64,000 bases of DNA from Streptomyces sp. NRRL S-87 (GTDB taxonomy: Bacteria > Actinomycetota > Actinomycetes > Streptomycetales > Streptomycetaceae): NCBI RefSeq assembly GCF_000719335.1, contig NZ_JOGB01000020.1, positions 56,065-120,064 of the forward strand. The letters run 5' to 3'. This document shows, one piece after another, positions 56,839 to 64,000 of this stretch. The notes beneath the pieces were generated by a model. It did no database searches. It was given only the letters and a program-made list of their open reading frames with translations, and was not told the DNA's origin. The stretch's first letter is position 1, and each line of letters opens with the position of its first letter. A program made the translations under genes and the position numbers.

Positions 56839-58401
56839 TCAGTCGCCGGAGACGATCTCCGCCACGGCGGCCCGGGCCGACTCGGCGTCCTCGGGCACCA
56901 GGCCGATCCGCGTGCGGCGGTGCAGGACGTCCTCCACGTCGAGGGCGCCCTCGTGGGTCACCGCGAACTCGACCTCGGCCCGGGTGATGTTGATCGCTTC
57001 CGCGATCCGGCCCTCGGGATCCGGGACCGTGGCCGCCGCCAGCACGGCGCGGGCCTCGCCCCCGTACCGGGCGATCAGCGGGGCGGGCGCGTCCGCCCGG
57101 GTCGCGGGCCGGCTGCCGGGGTGCCCGGGGGCGCCGACCAGCGGCAGGTCGCGGGTGCGGCACGGCCCGGCGGACAGCCCCCGCAGCCGGCAGGCGGTGT
57201 CGACGGCCTGCTCCGCCATGGCCCGGTACGTGGTGAGCTTGCCGCCGACCACGGTGATCACCCCGGACGGCGCCTCGCGTACGGCGTGCTGCCGCGAGAG
57301 GTCGGCGGTGGCGCCGTCCCCGCCGTCCAGCAGGGGTCGCAGCCCGGCGTAGGAGCCCCGTACGTCGGCCCGGGTGAGGGCGCGGCCCAGGGCGGTGTTG
57401 ACGGTGTCGAGGAGGAAGTCGACCTCCGCGTCGGTGGGTACGGGGGTGTCGGGCACGGGGCCGGGGGCCTCCTCGTCCGTCAGCCCCAGGACGACGCGGC
57501 CCAGCTGCTGGGGGAGCGCGAAGACGAAGCGGCTGGTGGAGCCGGGGACCGGGACCGTGAGGGCGCCCTTGGGCCGGCCGAAGGCGGCCGCGTCGAACAC
57601 CAGGTGGGAGCCCCGGCTGGGCCGCAGCTTGATGGAGGCGTCGAGCTGGTCGGCCCAGACGCCGGTGGCGTTGACGACGGCCCGCGCCTCGATGCGGAGC
57701 GTCTCGCCGGTGAGCGTGTCGGTCACGTCGGCGCCGGTGCCGGTGACGTTCGCGGCCTCGACCCGGGTGAGGACGCGCGCGCCGTGCTCGGCGGCGGTCC
57801 GCGCGATCGCGACGACCAGCCGGGCGTCGTCGACGAGTTGGCCGTCGTGGGCGACCAGGGCGCCGCGCAGCCCCTCGGAGCGGACGGCGGGCACGAGTCG
57901 TACCGCCTCGCGGGCGTCCACGCGACGGGCCCGCGGCAGCACGTCCGCGGGGGTGCGGGCGGACATCCGCAGCACGTCGCCGGCGACGAAGCCGGTGCGC
58001 ACCAGGGCCGCGGTGGACCGGGAGACCGACGGCAGCAGCGGGACCACCTGCGGCAGCGCGCGGATGAGGTGCGGGGCGGTCCGGGTCATCAGGATGCCGC
58101 GTTCGACGGCGCTCTCGTGGGCGACGCCGACCTGGGCGGAGGCGAGGTAGCGCAGCCCGCCGTGGACCAGCTTCGAACTCCACCGGCTGGTGCCGAAGGC
58201 GAGGTCGCGCGCCTCGACGAGCACGGTGCGCAGCCCACGCGCGGCGGCGTCCAGGGCCACCCCGGCCCCGGTCACGCCGCCTCCGACGACCAGCAGGTCG
58301 ACGGGGTCTCCGGCGGCGAGTTCCGTGAGGTCGGCGGTGCGGCGGGCGGCGTTGAGGGCCGAACGCGGGGCGTCGGGGGCCGGGCGGGCGGATTCGGTCA
58401 T
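56839..58401 (-). CDS. glpD: Glycerol-3-phosphate dehydrogenase
   Basis: The 520-residue FAD enzyme oxidises sn-glycerol 3-phosphate to dihydroxyacetone phosphate and feeds electrons to the quinone pool. It has the FAD loop DLLVVGGGVTGAGVALDAAARGL, SRWSSKLVHGGLRYL, VNATGVWADQL, RPSRGSHLVFD, YAGLRPLL and VVGGKLTTYRAMAEQAVD, all conserved in GlpD. It lacks an upstream glpF or glpK here. Its ATG overlaps the stop of the tetR gene, so the regulator and enzyme are one transcript. Across the divergent promoter lie an alkyl-DHAP-synthase-like gene and a lipid kinase. Confidence 0.93.
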   Translation of the reverse strand: MTESARPAPDAPRSALNAARRTADLTELAAGDPVDLLVVGGGVTGAGVALDAAARGLRTVLVEARDLAFGTSRWSSKLVHGGLRYLASAQVGVAHESAVERGILMTRTAPHLIRALPQVVPLLPSVSRSTAALVRTGFVAGDVLRMSARTPADVLPRARRVDAREAVRLVPAVRSEGLRGALVAHDGQLVDDARLVVAIARTAAEHGARVLTRVEAANVTGTGADVTDTLTGETLRIEARAVVNATGVWADQLDASIKLRPSRGSHLVFDAAAFGRPKGALTVPVPGSTSRFVFALPQQLGRVVLGLTDEEAPGPVPDTPVPTDAEVDFLLDTVNTALGRALTRADVRGSYAGLRPLLDGGDGATADLSRQHAVREAPSGVITVVGGKLTTYRAMAEQAVDTACRLRGLSAGPCRTRDLPLVGAPGHPGSRPATRADAPAPLIARYGGEARAVLAAATVPDPEGRIAEAINITRAEVEFAVTHEGALDVEDVLHRRTRIGLVPEDAESARAAVAEIVSGD

Positions 58402-58985
58402 GGCCTCAGGTATCCGTTCAGGGCGAGGGCCAGTTCGCTCCGCCACGCCGTCTCCGGCAGCAGGTCGGCGACCATGCGGTGCGACTGGACCGTGGACTGG
58501 GTGATGAGCAGGACCATGGCGGCGAGTTGGACCGGTTCGCCCGGGCGGACGGTTCCGCCCCGCTGGCCGGTCTCGACGGCCTCCCGCAGCAGGGTCAGCA
58601 GGGTCCGCTGGCTGGTGCCGAGCCGCTGGACGACGTACTCGGCCAGCAGGTCGCCGTCGCGCAGCAGACCGCCGAGCACCGGGTGGTCCCTCAGCTGCAC
58701 GGCGACGTCGACGATCCACTCGACCAGGCCGGCGCGGTCCTCGCCCGAGCGCGGGGTCCGCTCGACGGTGCGCATGATCTCGCGGGTCAGGAGGGACCCG
58801 ATCACGGCCCGGACGTCGGGCCAGCGCCGGTAGACCGTGGGCCGGCTCACCCCGGCCCGCCGGGCGATCTCGGCGAGCTGGACGCGCTTGCCCAGCACGG
58901 TGACCAGTTCGGCCGCCGCGTCGAGGATCTTGTCGTCGATGCTCGGGGACTCGTCGTCGCTTCCAGCGCTGTTACTGATTGACAT
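58398..58985 (-). CDS. TetR family regulator of the glycerophosphate module
   Basis: The 195-residue protein has the TetR HTH DDKILDAAAELVTVLGKRVQLAEIARRAGVSRPTVYRRWPDVRAVIG and a helical ligand domain. It overlaps glpD downstream and is only 20 bp from the divergent flavoenzyme gene, so it probably represses both directions. A GTTAC...GTAAC pair sits over the two starts. The ligand may be glycerol 3-phosphate or a lipid intermediate, but this is inference. Confidence 0.92.
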   Translation of the reverse strand: MSISNSAGSDDESPSIDDKILDAAAELVTVLGKRVQLAEIARRAGVSRPTVYRRWPDVRAVIGSLLTREIMRTVERTPRSGEDRAGLVEWIVDVAVQLRDHPVLGGLLRDGDLLAEYVVQRLGTSQRTLLTLLREAVETGQRGGTVRPGEPVQLAAMVLLITQSTVQSHRMVADLLPETAWRSELALALNGYLRP

Positions 58986-59003
58986 GATGTGGAAAACTGT
59001 AAC
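58971..59003. promoter_or_regulatory. Weak inverted repeat at the divergent tetR/flavoenzyme start
   Basis: GTTAC (58971) and GTAAC (58999) are reverse complements flanking AT-rich sequence across the tetR start codon. The gap between the divergent ATGs is only about 20 bp, so both mRNAs would be nearly leaderless or start inside the other gene. Confidence 0.35.
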
Positions 59004-59005
59004 GC

Positions 59006-60634
59006 ATGTCTACGCACCTGCCCCCGTCCGACGCCGCAGCGCTGCCCACCCCGCCCATGGCCTGGAACGCCTGGGGCGACCCGCAGCTGGCGAAACCCCT
59101 CTCCGAGGACGTCAAGGGCCTCCTCGACAGCCTCCTGGAGCTCGACGCGCCGACGCCGGCGCCCGCCCGCGACGAGGTGCGGCTGCGCCCCTCGGCCCTG
59201 AGCGGGGTCCACCTCAAGGCGCTCACCGAGATCGTCGGCGCCGGGCACGTCAGCGTCCTGGACGCCGACCGGCTGCCCCGCGCGGGCGGCAAGTCCACGC
59301 CGGACCTGCTGCGCCGCCGCAGCACCGAGCCGCAGGACGCGCCCGACGCGGTCGTGCTGCCCGGCACCGAGGAGGAGCTCCGGGCCGTCCTGGAGCTCTG
59401 CGCCCGGCAGCGCATCGCGGTGGTCCCGTTCGGCGGCGGCACCAGCGTCGTCGGCGGACTGGACCCGGTCCGCGGACAGTTCGGTGCGGTCGTCTCCCTC
59501 GACCTGCGCCGCTTCGACGCCCTGCTCTCCTTCGACGAGGTCTCCGGCGAGGCGGTCCTCGGCGCCGGCGTGACCGGCCCGCGCGCCGAGGAACTGCTCG
59601 GCGCGCACGGCTTCGAGCTGGGCCACTTCCCGCAGAGCTTCCGCTTCGCCACCATCGGCGGCTTCGCGGCCACCCGCTCGTCCGGCCAGGACTCCGCCGG
59701 GTACGGGCGCTTCGACGAGATGGTCCGCGGCCTGCGCGTCGTCACCCCCACCGGAACCCTGGAACTGGGCCGCGGCCCCGCCTCCGCGGCCGGACCCGAC
59801 CTGCGCCAGCTGTTCCTGGGCTCCGAGGGCACCCTCGGCGTGATCACCGCGGTCCGGGTGCGGGTCCACCCCGTCCCCGCCGTCCGCCGGTACGAGGCCT
59901 GGCGCTTCCCCGACTTCGCCACCGGCACGGCGGCGCTGCGGGCCGTGGAGCAGCAGGGCACCGGCCCCACCGTGATCCGCCTCTCGGACGAGACCGAGAC
60001 CGGCGTCAACCTCGCCATGACCTCGAAGATCGGCGCGCCGCAGGCGGTCAGCGGCTGCATGGCCGTCACGGTCTTCGAAGGCAGCGAGGAGCAGGTCGAG
60101 GCCCGGCACGAGGCGACCCGCCGCACCCTGCTCGCCCACGGCGCCACCTCCCTCGGCGAGGACCCGGCCCACGCCTGGGAGCACGGCCGCTTCGACGCCC
60201 CGTACCTGCGCGACGCGCTGCTCGACACGGGCGCCCTGTGCGAGACCCTGGAGACGGCCGCCACCTGGTCGGACCTGGAGCAGCTGCGCACCGCCGTCAC
60301 CGGCGCCCTGCAGGGCGCCCTGCAGGCGAGCGGCAGCACCTCGCTCGTGATGTGCCACATCTCGCACGTCTACCCCACCGGGGCCTCCCTGTACTTCACG
60401 GTGGTCGCGGCACAGCGCGGCGACGCGATCGCCCAGTGGCAGGCCGCCAAGGCCGCCGCCAGCGACGCGATCATGGGCGCCGGCGGCACCATCACGCACC
60501 ACCACGCGGTCGGCACCGACCACCGGGCCTGGATGGAGCGGGAGATCGGCGAGCTGGGCGTGGCCGTCCTGCGCGCCGTCAAGGGCGTCGTGGACCCGGC
60601 GGGCATCCTCAACCCCGGAAAGCTGATCCCGTGA
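59006..60634 (+). CDS. Alkyl-DHAP-synthase-like FAD oxidase
   Basis: The 542-residue protein has a PCMH/VAO FAD-binding domain (about 105-290, VVPFGGGTSVVGGLDPVRG, LGAGVTGPRAEELLGAHGFELGHFPQSFRFATIGGFAA) and a FAD-oxidase C-terminal domain. The triple histidine THHHAVGTDHRAWM near residues 496-510 is the hallmark of alkylglycerone-phosphate synthase, which swaps the acyl group of acyl-DHAP for a fatty alcohol to make an ether lipid. Glycolate- or lactate-type oxidases are the alternative. The stop overlaps the lipid-kinase start, so they work together. Confidence 0.88.
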   Translation: MSTHLPPSDAAALPTPPMAWNAWGDPQLAKPLSEDVKGLLDSLLELDAPTPAPARDEVRLRPSALSGVHLKALTEIVGAGHVSVLDADRLPRAGGKSTPDLLRRRSTEPQDAPDAVVLPGTEEELRAVLELCARQRIAVVPFGGGTSVVGGLDPVRGQFGAVVSLDLRRFDALLSFDEVSGEAVLGAGVTGPRAEELLGAHGFELGHFPQSFRFATIGGFAATRSSGQDSAGYGRFDEMVRGLRVVTPTGTLELGRGPASAAGPDLRQLFLGSEGTLGVITAVRVRVHPVPAVRRYEAWRFPDFATGTAALRAVEQQGTGPTVIRLSDETETGVNLAMTSKIGAPQAVSGCMAVTVFEGSEEQVEARHEATRRTLLAHGATSLGEDPAHAWEHGRFDAPYLRDALLDTGALCETLETAATWSDLEQLRTAVTGALQGALQASGSTSLVMCHISHVYPTGASLYFTVVAAQRGDAIAQWQAAKAAASDAIMGAGGTITHHHAVGTDHRAWMEREIGELGVAVLRAVKGVVDPAGILNPGKLIP

Positions 60635-61572
60635 GAACGGGACCGGGGGAGGGGGCGGACGGGGCCGAGGTCCGCGGCGTCCGCAGCGTGCTGGTCCTGA
60701 CCAACCCGGCGGCGGCGTCCGGGCACGCGGCCCGGGCGGCCGGCCCGGCCGTGGCCCGGCTGCGCGAACACGGCATCGACGTGACCACCGCGACCGGCAC
60801 CGACCCGGCCGACAGCCTGCGGCTGGCGCGCGAGGCGGTGGGCTCCGGCGTCGACGCGCTCGTGGTCGTCGGCGGCGACGGGATGATCTCCCTGGCCCTC
60901 CAGGCCGTCACGGAGACCGACCTGCCGCTGGGCGTGGTCCCCGCCGGCACCGGCAACGACCTCGCCCGGGAGTACGGCCTGCCGCTGGGTGACCCGCGGG
61001 CCGCCGCCGACGTCATCGCCGCCGGCCGGGTGCTGCGGGTGGACACCGGCCGCATCGAGACGGCCGACGGCGCGGGCCGGTACTTCGGCTCGGTGCTCGC
61101 CATCGGCTTCGACTCGCTGGTGAGCGACCGGGCCAACCGGATGACACGGCCGCGCGGCCGCCTCAAGTACCACCTGGCGATGCTGGCCGAGCTGGCGAGC
61201 CTGCGACCGCTGCCCTTCCGGCTGGTGCTCGACGACGGCCAGGAGATCCGCCGGGACCTGACGATGGCCTCGGTGGGCAACACCCGCAGCTACGGCGGAG
61301 GCATGCGCATCTGCCCGGACGCGGACCCCCGGGACGGCCTGCTCGACCTCACCCTGGTGGCGGCTCTGCCGCGCGCCAGGCTCGTGCGGTTCTTCCCGAC
61401 CGTCTTCCGCGGCACGCACGTGCGCCAGAGCGCGGTCAGCACGCACCGCTCGGCGACCGTGCGCATCGAGTCGGACGGGATCAACGCGTACGCGGACGGC
61501 GACCTCGCCGGCCCGCTCCCCGCGGTGGCACGGGTCGTGCCGCGCTCGCTGTCCCTGCTCGTCCCGCGCTGA
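60631..61572 (+). CDS. Diacylglycerol/lipid kinase (DagK_cat family)
   Basis: The protein is 313 residues from a GTG overlapping the previous stop (GTGA). It has the catalytic domain signature LVLTNPAAASGH, VVVGGDGMISLALQAV and GVVPAGTGNDLAREYGL, then NTRSYGGGMRICPDADPRDGLLDL. It should phosphorylate a glycerolipid or glycerol-like lipid. Paired with the AGPS-like enzyme and glpD, it suggests a lipid module. The same gene pair occurs, as I recall, in Mycobacterium (Rv2251-Rv2252). Confidence 0.9.
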   Translation: MRTGPGEGADGAEVRGVRSVLVLTNPAAASGHAARAAGPAVARLREHGIDVTTATGTDPADSLRLAREAVGSGVDALVVVGGDGMISLALQAVTETDLPLGVVPAGTGNDLAREYGLPLGDPRAAADVIAAGRVLRVDTGRIETADGAGRYFGSVLAIGFDSLVSDRANRMTRPRGRLKYHLAMLAELASLRPLPFRLVLDDGQEIRRDLTMASVGNTRSYGGGMRICPDADPRDGLLDLTLVAALPRARLVRFFPTVFRGTHVRQSAVSTHRSATVRIESDGINAYADGDLAGPLPAVARVVPRSLSLLVPR

Positions 61573-61588
61573 GCCGAGGAGCCCCCGA

Positions 61589-61620
61589 CGGCCGCGCCGC
61601 CCCCCCACGCGGCGCGGCCG
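61589..61620. terminator. Strong GC hairpin, 12-bp perfect stem
   Basis: CGGCCGCGCCGC pairs exactly with GCGGCGCGGCCG across an 8-nt loop of C residues and one A. It ends the lipid-kinase transcript and can also serve the convergent gene on the other strand. Confidence 0.75.
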
Positions 61621-61698
61621 CCGGTCCCGGCAGCGGCGGGCACGGGTTCCCGGCCCCGCCCTCCTGCTCGTGCGGCGTGCGGGCGGCCGGGCAGTACG

Positions 61699-62139
61699 TC
61701 ACGGCCCGTCGGCGGCCGAAGGCGCCGCGGCTTCCCCATGGCGTTCGCCGCCGCGGTGGATCCGGTCCGCCGCCTCCAGCAGGGACCAGCCGTCGACCTC
61801 CACCGCCCCCGGGTGCCCCGGCCGCCACCCGGCGGCGGAGGCGGCGTCGAGCAGCGCCCGGACGGCACCCGGTTCGTGGAGGTTCAGGGACGCGCCCCGT
61901 ACGTAGCCCACGTCGCCGGAGCCCAGGGGGAACCCGCCCGGGACGTACCGGTCCGGTCCCTGGGTGAACACGATGCGCAACGGGCCGCCGGCGCCGGCTG
62001 GTTGGGGGTGCAGCGTGAGGGTCTCGCGGCATCCCCCGGACCTGCCGTCCGCCGGCCCGTCGTGCCGGTGGCGGAGCGTCCAGAGGTACGCGCGCCCGTC
62101 GGCGACCAGCCGACGCGGCTTCCCGGGGCGTCGGGGCAC
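61699..62139 (-). CDS. Conserved protein of unknown function
   Basis: The protein is 146 residues from a GTG with GGGAGAG upstream. It begins PRRPGKPRRLVADGRAYLWTLRHRH, followed by ETLTLHPQPAGAGGPLRIVFTQGPDRYVPGGFPLG and a C-terminal NLHEPGAVRALLDAASAAGWRPG helix. The ordered alternation of basic strands and a final helix, plus good codon bias, supports a real gene; similar small proteins are common in Streptomyces. The function is unknown. Confidence 0.65.
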   Translation of the reverse strand: MPRRPGKPRRLVADGRAYLWTLRHRHDGPADGRSGGCRETLTLHPQPAGAGGPLRIVFTQGPDRYVPGGFPLGSGDVGYVRGASLNLHEPGAVRALLDAASAAGWRPGHPGAVEVDGWSLLEAADRIHRGGERHGEAAAPSAADGP

Positions 62140-62167
62140 GGTGTCGCTCTCCCGCCCGGCCCGCCCC

Positions 62168-62623
62168 TCAGCCCACCGCCCGCTTCACGAGCTCCGTGAT
62201 GCGGGCCGCCACCTCGTCCGTGACCTCGGTCAGGGCGAACGCGGCCGGCCACATCGCGCCCTCGTCCAGCTGCGCCAGGTCGCTGAACCCGAGGGTGGCG
62301 TACCGCGCCTTGAACTTCTCGGCGCTCTGGAAGAAGCAGACGACCTTGCCGTCGACCGCGTACGCGGGCATGCCGTACCAGAGCTTCGGTTCCAGGGCCG
62401 GGGCGGCGGCCGTGACCAGGGCGTGCACCCGCTCGGCCATGGCGCGGTCGGAGTCCTGCATCTCCGCGATCTTCGCGAGGACGTCCTGCACCGCCTGCGC
62501 GGCCTTCTCCGCGCGGGAGCCGCCGCGCCGCGCCGCCTTCTTCATGTCCTCCGCGTGGTCCTTCATCGCGGCCCGCTCCTCGGCCGAGAACCCCTCGTAC
62601 GCGCCGCTGCCGGTGCTGCTCAT
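62168..62623 (-). CDS. DUF1801/YdhG-like protein
   Basis: The 151-residue protein has a charged helical N-terminus ([23 protein letters not shown]), then the DUF1801 pattern [48 protein letters not shown]. YdhG-type members have been described as iron-chaperone-like (frataxin-like), but most are uncharacterised. It starts at an ATG and stands alone. Confidence 0.85.
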   Translation of the reverse strand: MSSTGSGAYEGFSAEERAAMKDHAEDMKKAARRGGSRAEKAAQAVQDVLAKIAEMQDSDRAMAERVHALVTAAAPALEPKLWYGMPAYAVDGKVVCFFQSAEKFKARYATLGFSDLAQLDEGAMWPAAFALTEVTDEVAARITELVKRAVG

Positions 62624-62719
62624 GGCGTCTCTCCACGTCCGTGCGCGGACCGGCCGGATGCGGCCCGCTGTCGTGCTCACATCCTGCCCCGGCCCGGGAG
62701 CCGACGTCCTGCGCATCGA

Positions 62720-63400
62720 TCACGGGGTCCATCGCGGCGCCGGGTCGAGGCGGACGCAGCACCGGCCGGGTCCGGGGGCCGGGCGCGCCAGGAAGGACGC
62801 GTCACCGAGGCCGGTGAGGAGGCCGCCGACCAGGTGGAGGTTCATGCCGCAGACGGTCTCGGTGTGGTCCCTGGCCAGGGCGTGGAAGGGGCAGTTGGCC
62901 AGCACGACGGCGTCGCCCTCGTGCCGGGGCTCGAACCCGTTGCGCTCCAGCACCTCGAAGACGCCCCCGCCGGCCCGCCGTCCCAGCGATGCGCCCAGCT
63001 CCGCCGCCTTGCGGTGCAGTACCCCGCGCACCGGCTCGCCGGTGGCCTCCGCCTCCTCGAGGGCCTGCGCGAGCAGCCGCCCGGCCAGCTCGTACCGCCG
63101 GTCGGGAAGGCTGACGGCGACCTGCCGGGCCGAGCGCCGGTAGAGCTTGGCCGGGCGGCCGGCCCCGGGCCCCGTCCGTCCCGTGCGCCGCTCGTAGACG
63201 ACGTCCAGCAGTGATTCCTCGGCCAGGCGGTCCAGGTGGAACGCGGCCGTCTGCCGGGCCAGGCCGAGCGCCGCGGCTGCCTCGTCCCGGCTGACCGGTC
63301 CGGGCTGGCGGGCCACGTGGTCGTAGAGGCGCCTGCGGGTGGGCTCGTCGAGCGAGGCCACGGCGGCGATGTCCGCGTGCGAGGTGTCCTTCGGGTCCAT
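62720..63400 (-). CDS. SufR-like (COG2345) HTH regulator with Cys cluster
   Basis: The protein is 226 residues from the ATG at 63400 (GGAG seven nt upstream). It has an N-terminal ArsR-like winged helix (LDEPTRRRLYDHVARQPGPVSRDEAAAALGLARQTAAFHLDRLAEESLL) and a C-terminal part with Cys170 (NCPFHALARDH), Cys184 (VCGMNL), Cys214 and Cys215 (GRCCVRL). This Cys arrangement is like COG2345 proteins such as SufR, which hold an Fe-S cluster and sense redox state. It is divergent from the DoxX-like gene over an inverted repeat, so it probably represses it. Confidence 0.85.
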   Translation of the reverse strand: MDPKDTSHADIAAVASLDEPTRRRLYDHVARQPGPVSRDEAAAALGLARQTAAFHLDRLAEESLLDVVYERRTGRTGPGAGRPAKLYRRSARQVAVSLPDRRYELAGRLLAQALEEAEATGEPVRGVLHRKAAELGASLGRRAGGGVFEVLERNGFEPRHEGDAVVLANCPFHALARDHTETVCGMNLHLVGGLLTGLGDASFLARPAPGPGRCCVRLDPAPRWTP

Positions 63401-63434
63401 GGGCTGCTCCACGCTCCCAGTGTAAAACCCATGA

Positions 63435-63475
63435 CTCTTGACTAAAGAAGGAAACGGGGTTTCTATCGTCAAGAG
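63435..63475. promoter_or_regulatory. Regulator operator/promoter between divergent genes
   Basis: CTCTTGAC (63435) and GTCAAGAG (63468) are exact reverse complements 25 bp apart. On the + strand TTGACT at 63438 with TTCTAT about 17 nt later could be a -35/-10 pair, so the left arm overlaps the -35. The AT-rich insert stands out from the surrounding DNA. Confidence 0.6.
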
Positions 63476-63500
63476 AACTCATTTTTAGAAGGAGGCTGTC

Positions 63501-63947
63501 ATGACGGCCACCATCACCCCCACCAGCCGCCGCCACGCGCAGTTCGCCGACCCCGGTCGGCAGGCGTTCTGGATCCTGCGCATCGGCTTCACGGCGGCAC
63601 CGGTCCTCTTCGGCCTCGACAAGTTCGCCAACCTGCTCGTCGACTGGCCGGCCTACCTCGCGCCCTGGATCGACGACGTCGTACCCGGCAGCGCCCAGGC
63701 CGACATGTCCGCGGTCGGCGTGATCGAGATCGTCGCCGGTGTCGTCGTGGCACTCGCCCCGCGCTTCGGCGGCTGGCTCGTCGCCGCCTGGCTCACCGGC
63801 ATCATCGTCAACCTGCTGACCGTCCCCGGCTTCTACGACATCGCGCTGCGCGACTTCGGCCTCCTGCTCGCGGCCGTCGCCCTCGCCCGACTCGCCCAGA
63901 AGTACCACGTGGAGGACCGCGCCCAGGGGCCGGACCGCACTTCCTGA
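63501..63947 (+). CDS. DoxX-like membrane protein
   Basis: The protein is 148 residues from an ATG with AGAAGGAGG. It has four membrane segments (about 25-45, 68-88, 92-112, 115-135) with QAFWILRIGFTAAPVLFGLDKFANLLVDW at the start, as in DoxX/YkgB-like proteins. Related proteins are linked to oxidative or thiol stress in actinobacteria. The Fe-S-type regulator beside it fits such a role. It ends near the right edge of the window. Confidence 0.83.
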   Translation: MTATITPTSRRHAQFADPGRQAFWILRIGFTAAPVLFGLDKFANLLVDWPAYLAPWIDDVVPGSAQADMSAVGVIEIVAGVVVALAPRFGGWLVAAWLTGIIVNLLTVPGFYDIALRDFGLLLAAVALARLAQKYHVEDRAQGPDRTS

Positions 63948-64000
63948 ACCCCGGGGAGCGGGCGTTCGGCCGACACCTTCGCGACCCTTCCGCCCCGAGG

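Overview
The window is very GC-rich DNA with strong G/C at codon third positions, frequent GTG starts, many ATGA or GTGA stop/start overlaps, and many secreted proteins and lipoproteins with long Pro/Ala/Thr linkers. This points to a Streptomyces or close relative. No rRNA, tRNA, transposase, integrase or CRISPR array was seen, so it reads as ordinary chromosome with scattered accessory operons.

Layout. 0-9 kb: a clipped GNAT acetyltransferase, an HPP membrane protein, a GAF-PAS-GAF-SpoIIE phosphatase, an SseB-like protein, a MarR-SRPBCC pair with a perfect operator, a RibD-like reductase, a lipoprotein with seven 11-residue acidic repeats, a DUF2231-Rieske protein and a flavin reductase. 9-14 kb: katG, then a class II aldolase-TetR-alpha/beta hydrolase operon. 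14-22 kb: an envelope redox block made of a CAP-domain protein, a YdhR-like protein, an OmpR-type two-component system and a dispersed DsbD-like set (thioredoxin lipoprotein, nDsbD-like lipoprotein, TlpA-like lipoprotein, CcdA). Two matching tandem-repeat sites suggest that the regulator controls both flanking secreted-protein units. 22-27 kb: PEBP, SDR-DUF2867, a membrane protein, and a rifampin monooxygenase (rox) preceded by an inverted repeat like the rifamycin-associated element.

27-37 kb: a 2,374-residue secreted RHS/YD-repeat polymorphic toxin with TIG domains, DUF6531, an RHS core, a Hint autoprocessing domain and a short C-terminal toxin tip. It is followed 3 bp later by a candidate immunity gene, then a secreted DyP-type peroxidase and a SUKH-like protein. 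37-45 kb: a K+ channel, a roadblock/LC7 protein, an ArsR regulator with a perfect palindrome, an acyltransferase operon, a NarL-type two-component system with a shared DNA motif, a PuuE-type polysaccharide deacetylase and a YedK/HMCES protein. 45-49 kb: a self-contained ferredoxin-reductase-P450 electron chain.

49-57 kb: a DUF6777 protein with an apparent +1 frameshift, then the complete STM4015-4014-4013-4012-4011 operon (LRR-like protein, ATP-grasp enzyme, sulfatase-like hydrolase, two radical SAM enzymes). To my knowledge this conserved gene set has no assigned product, and it is the best candidate here for an undescribed pathway. 57-62 kb: glpD-tetR divergent from an alkyl-DHAP-synthase-like flavoenzyme and a diacylglycerol kinase, which looks like a glycerol-3-phosphate/ether-lipid module. 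62-64 kb: two small conserved proteins, then a Cys-rich COG2345 (SufR-like) regulator divergent from a DoxX-like membrane protein over a clear inverted repeat.
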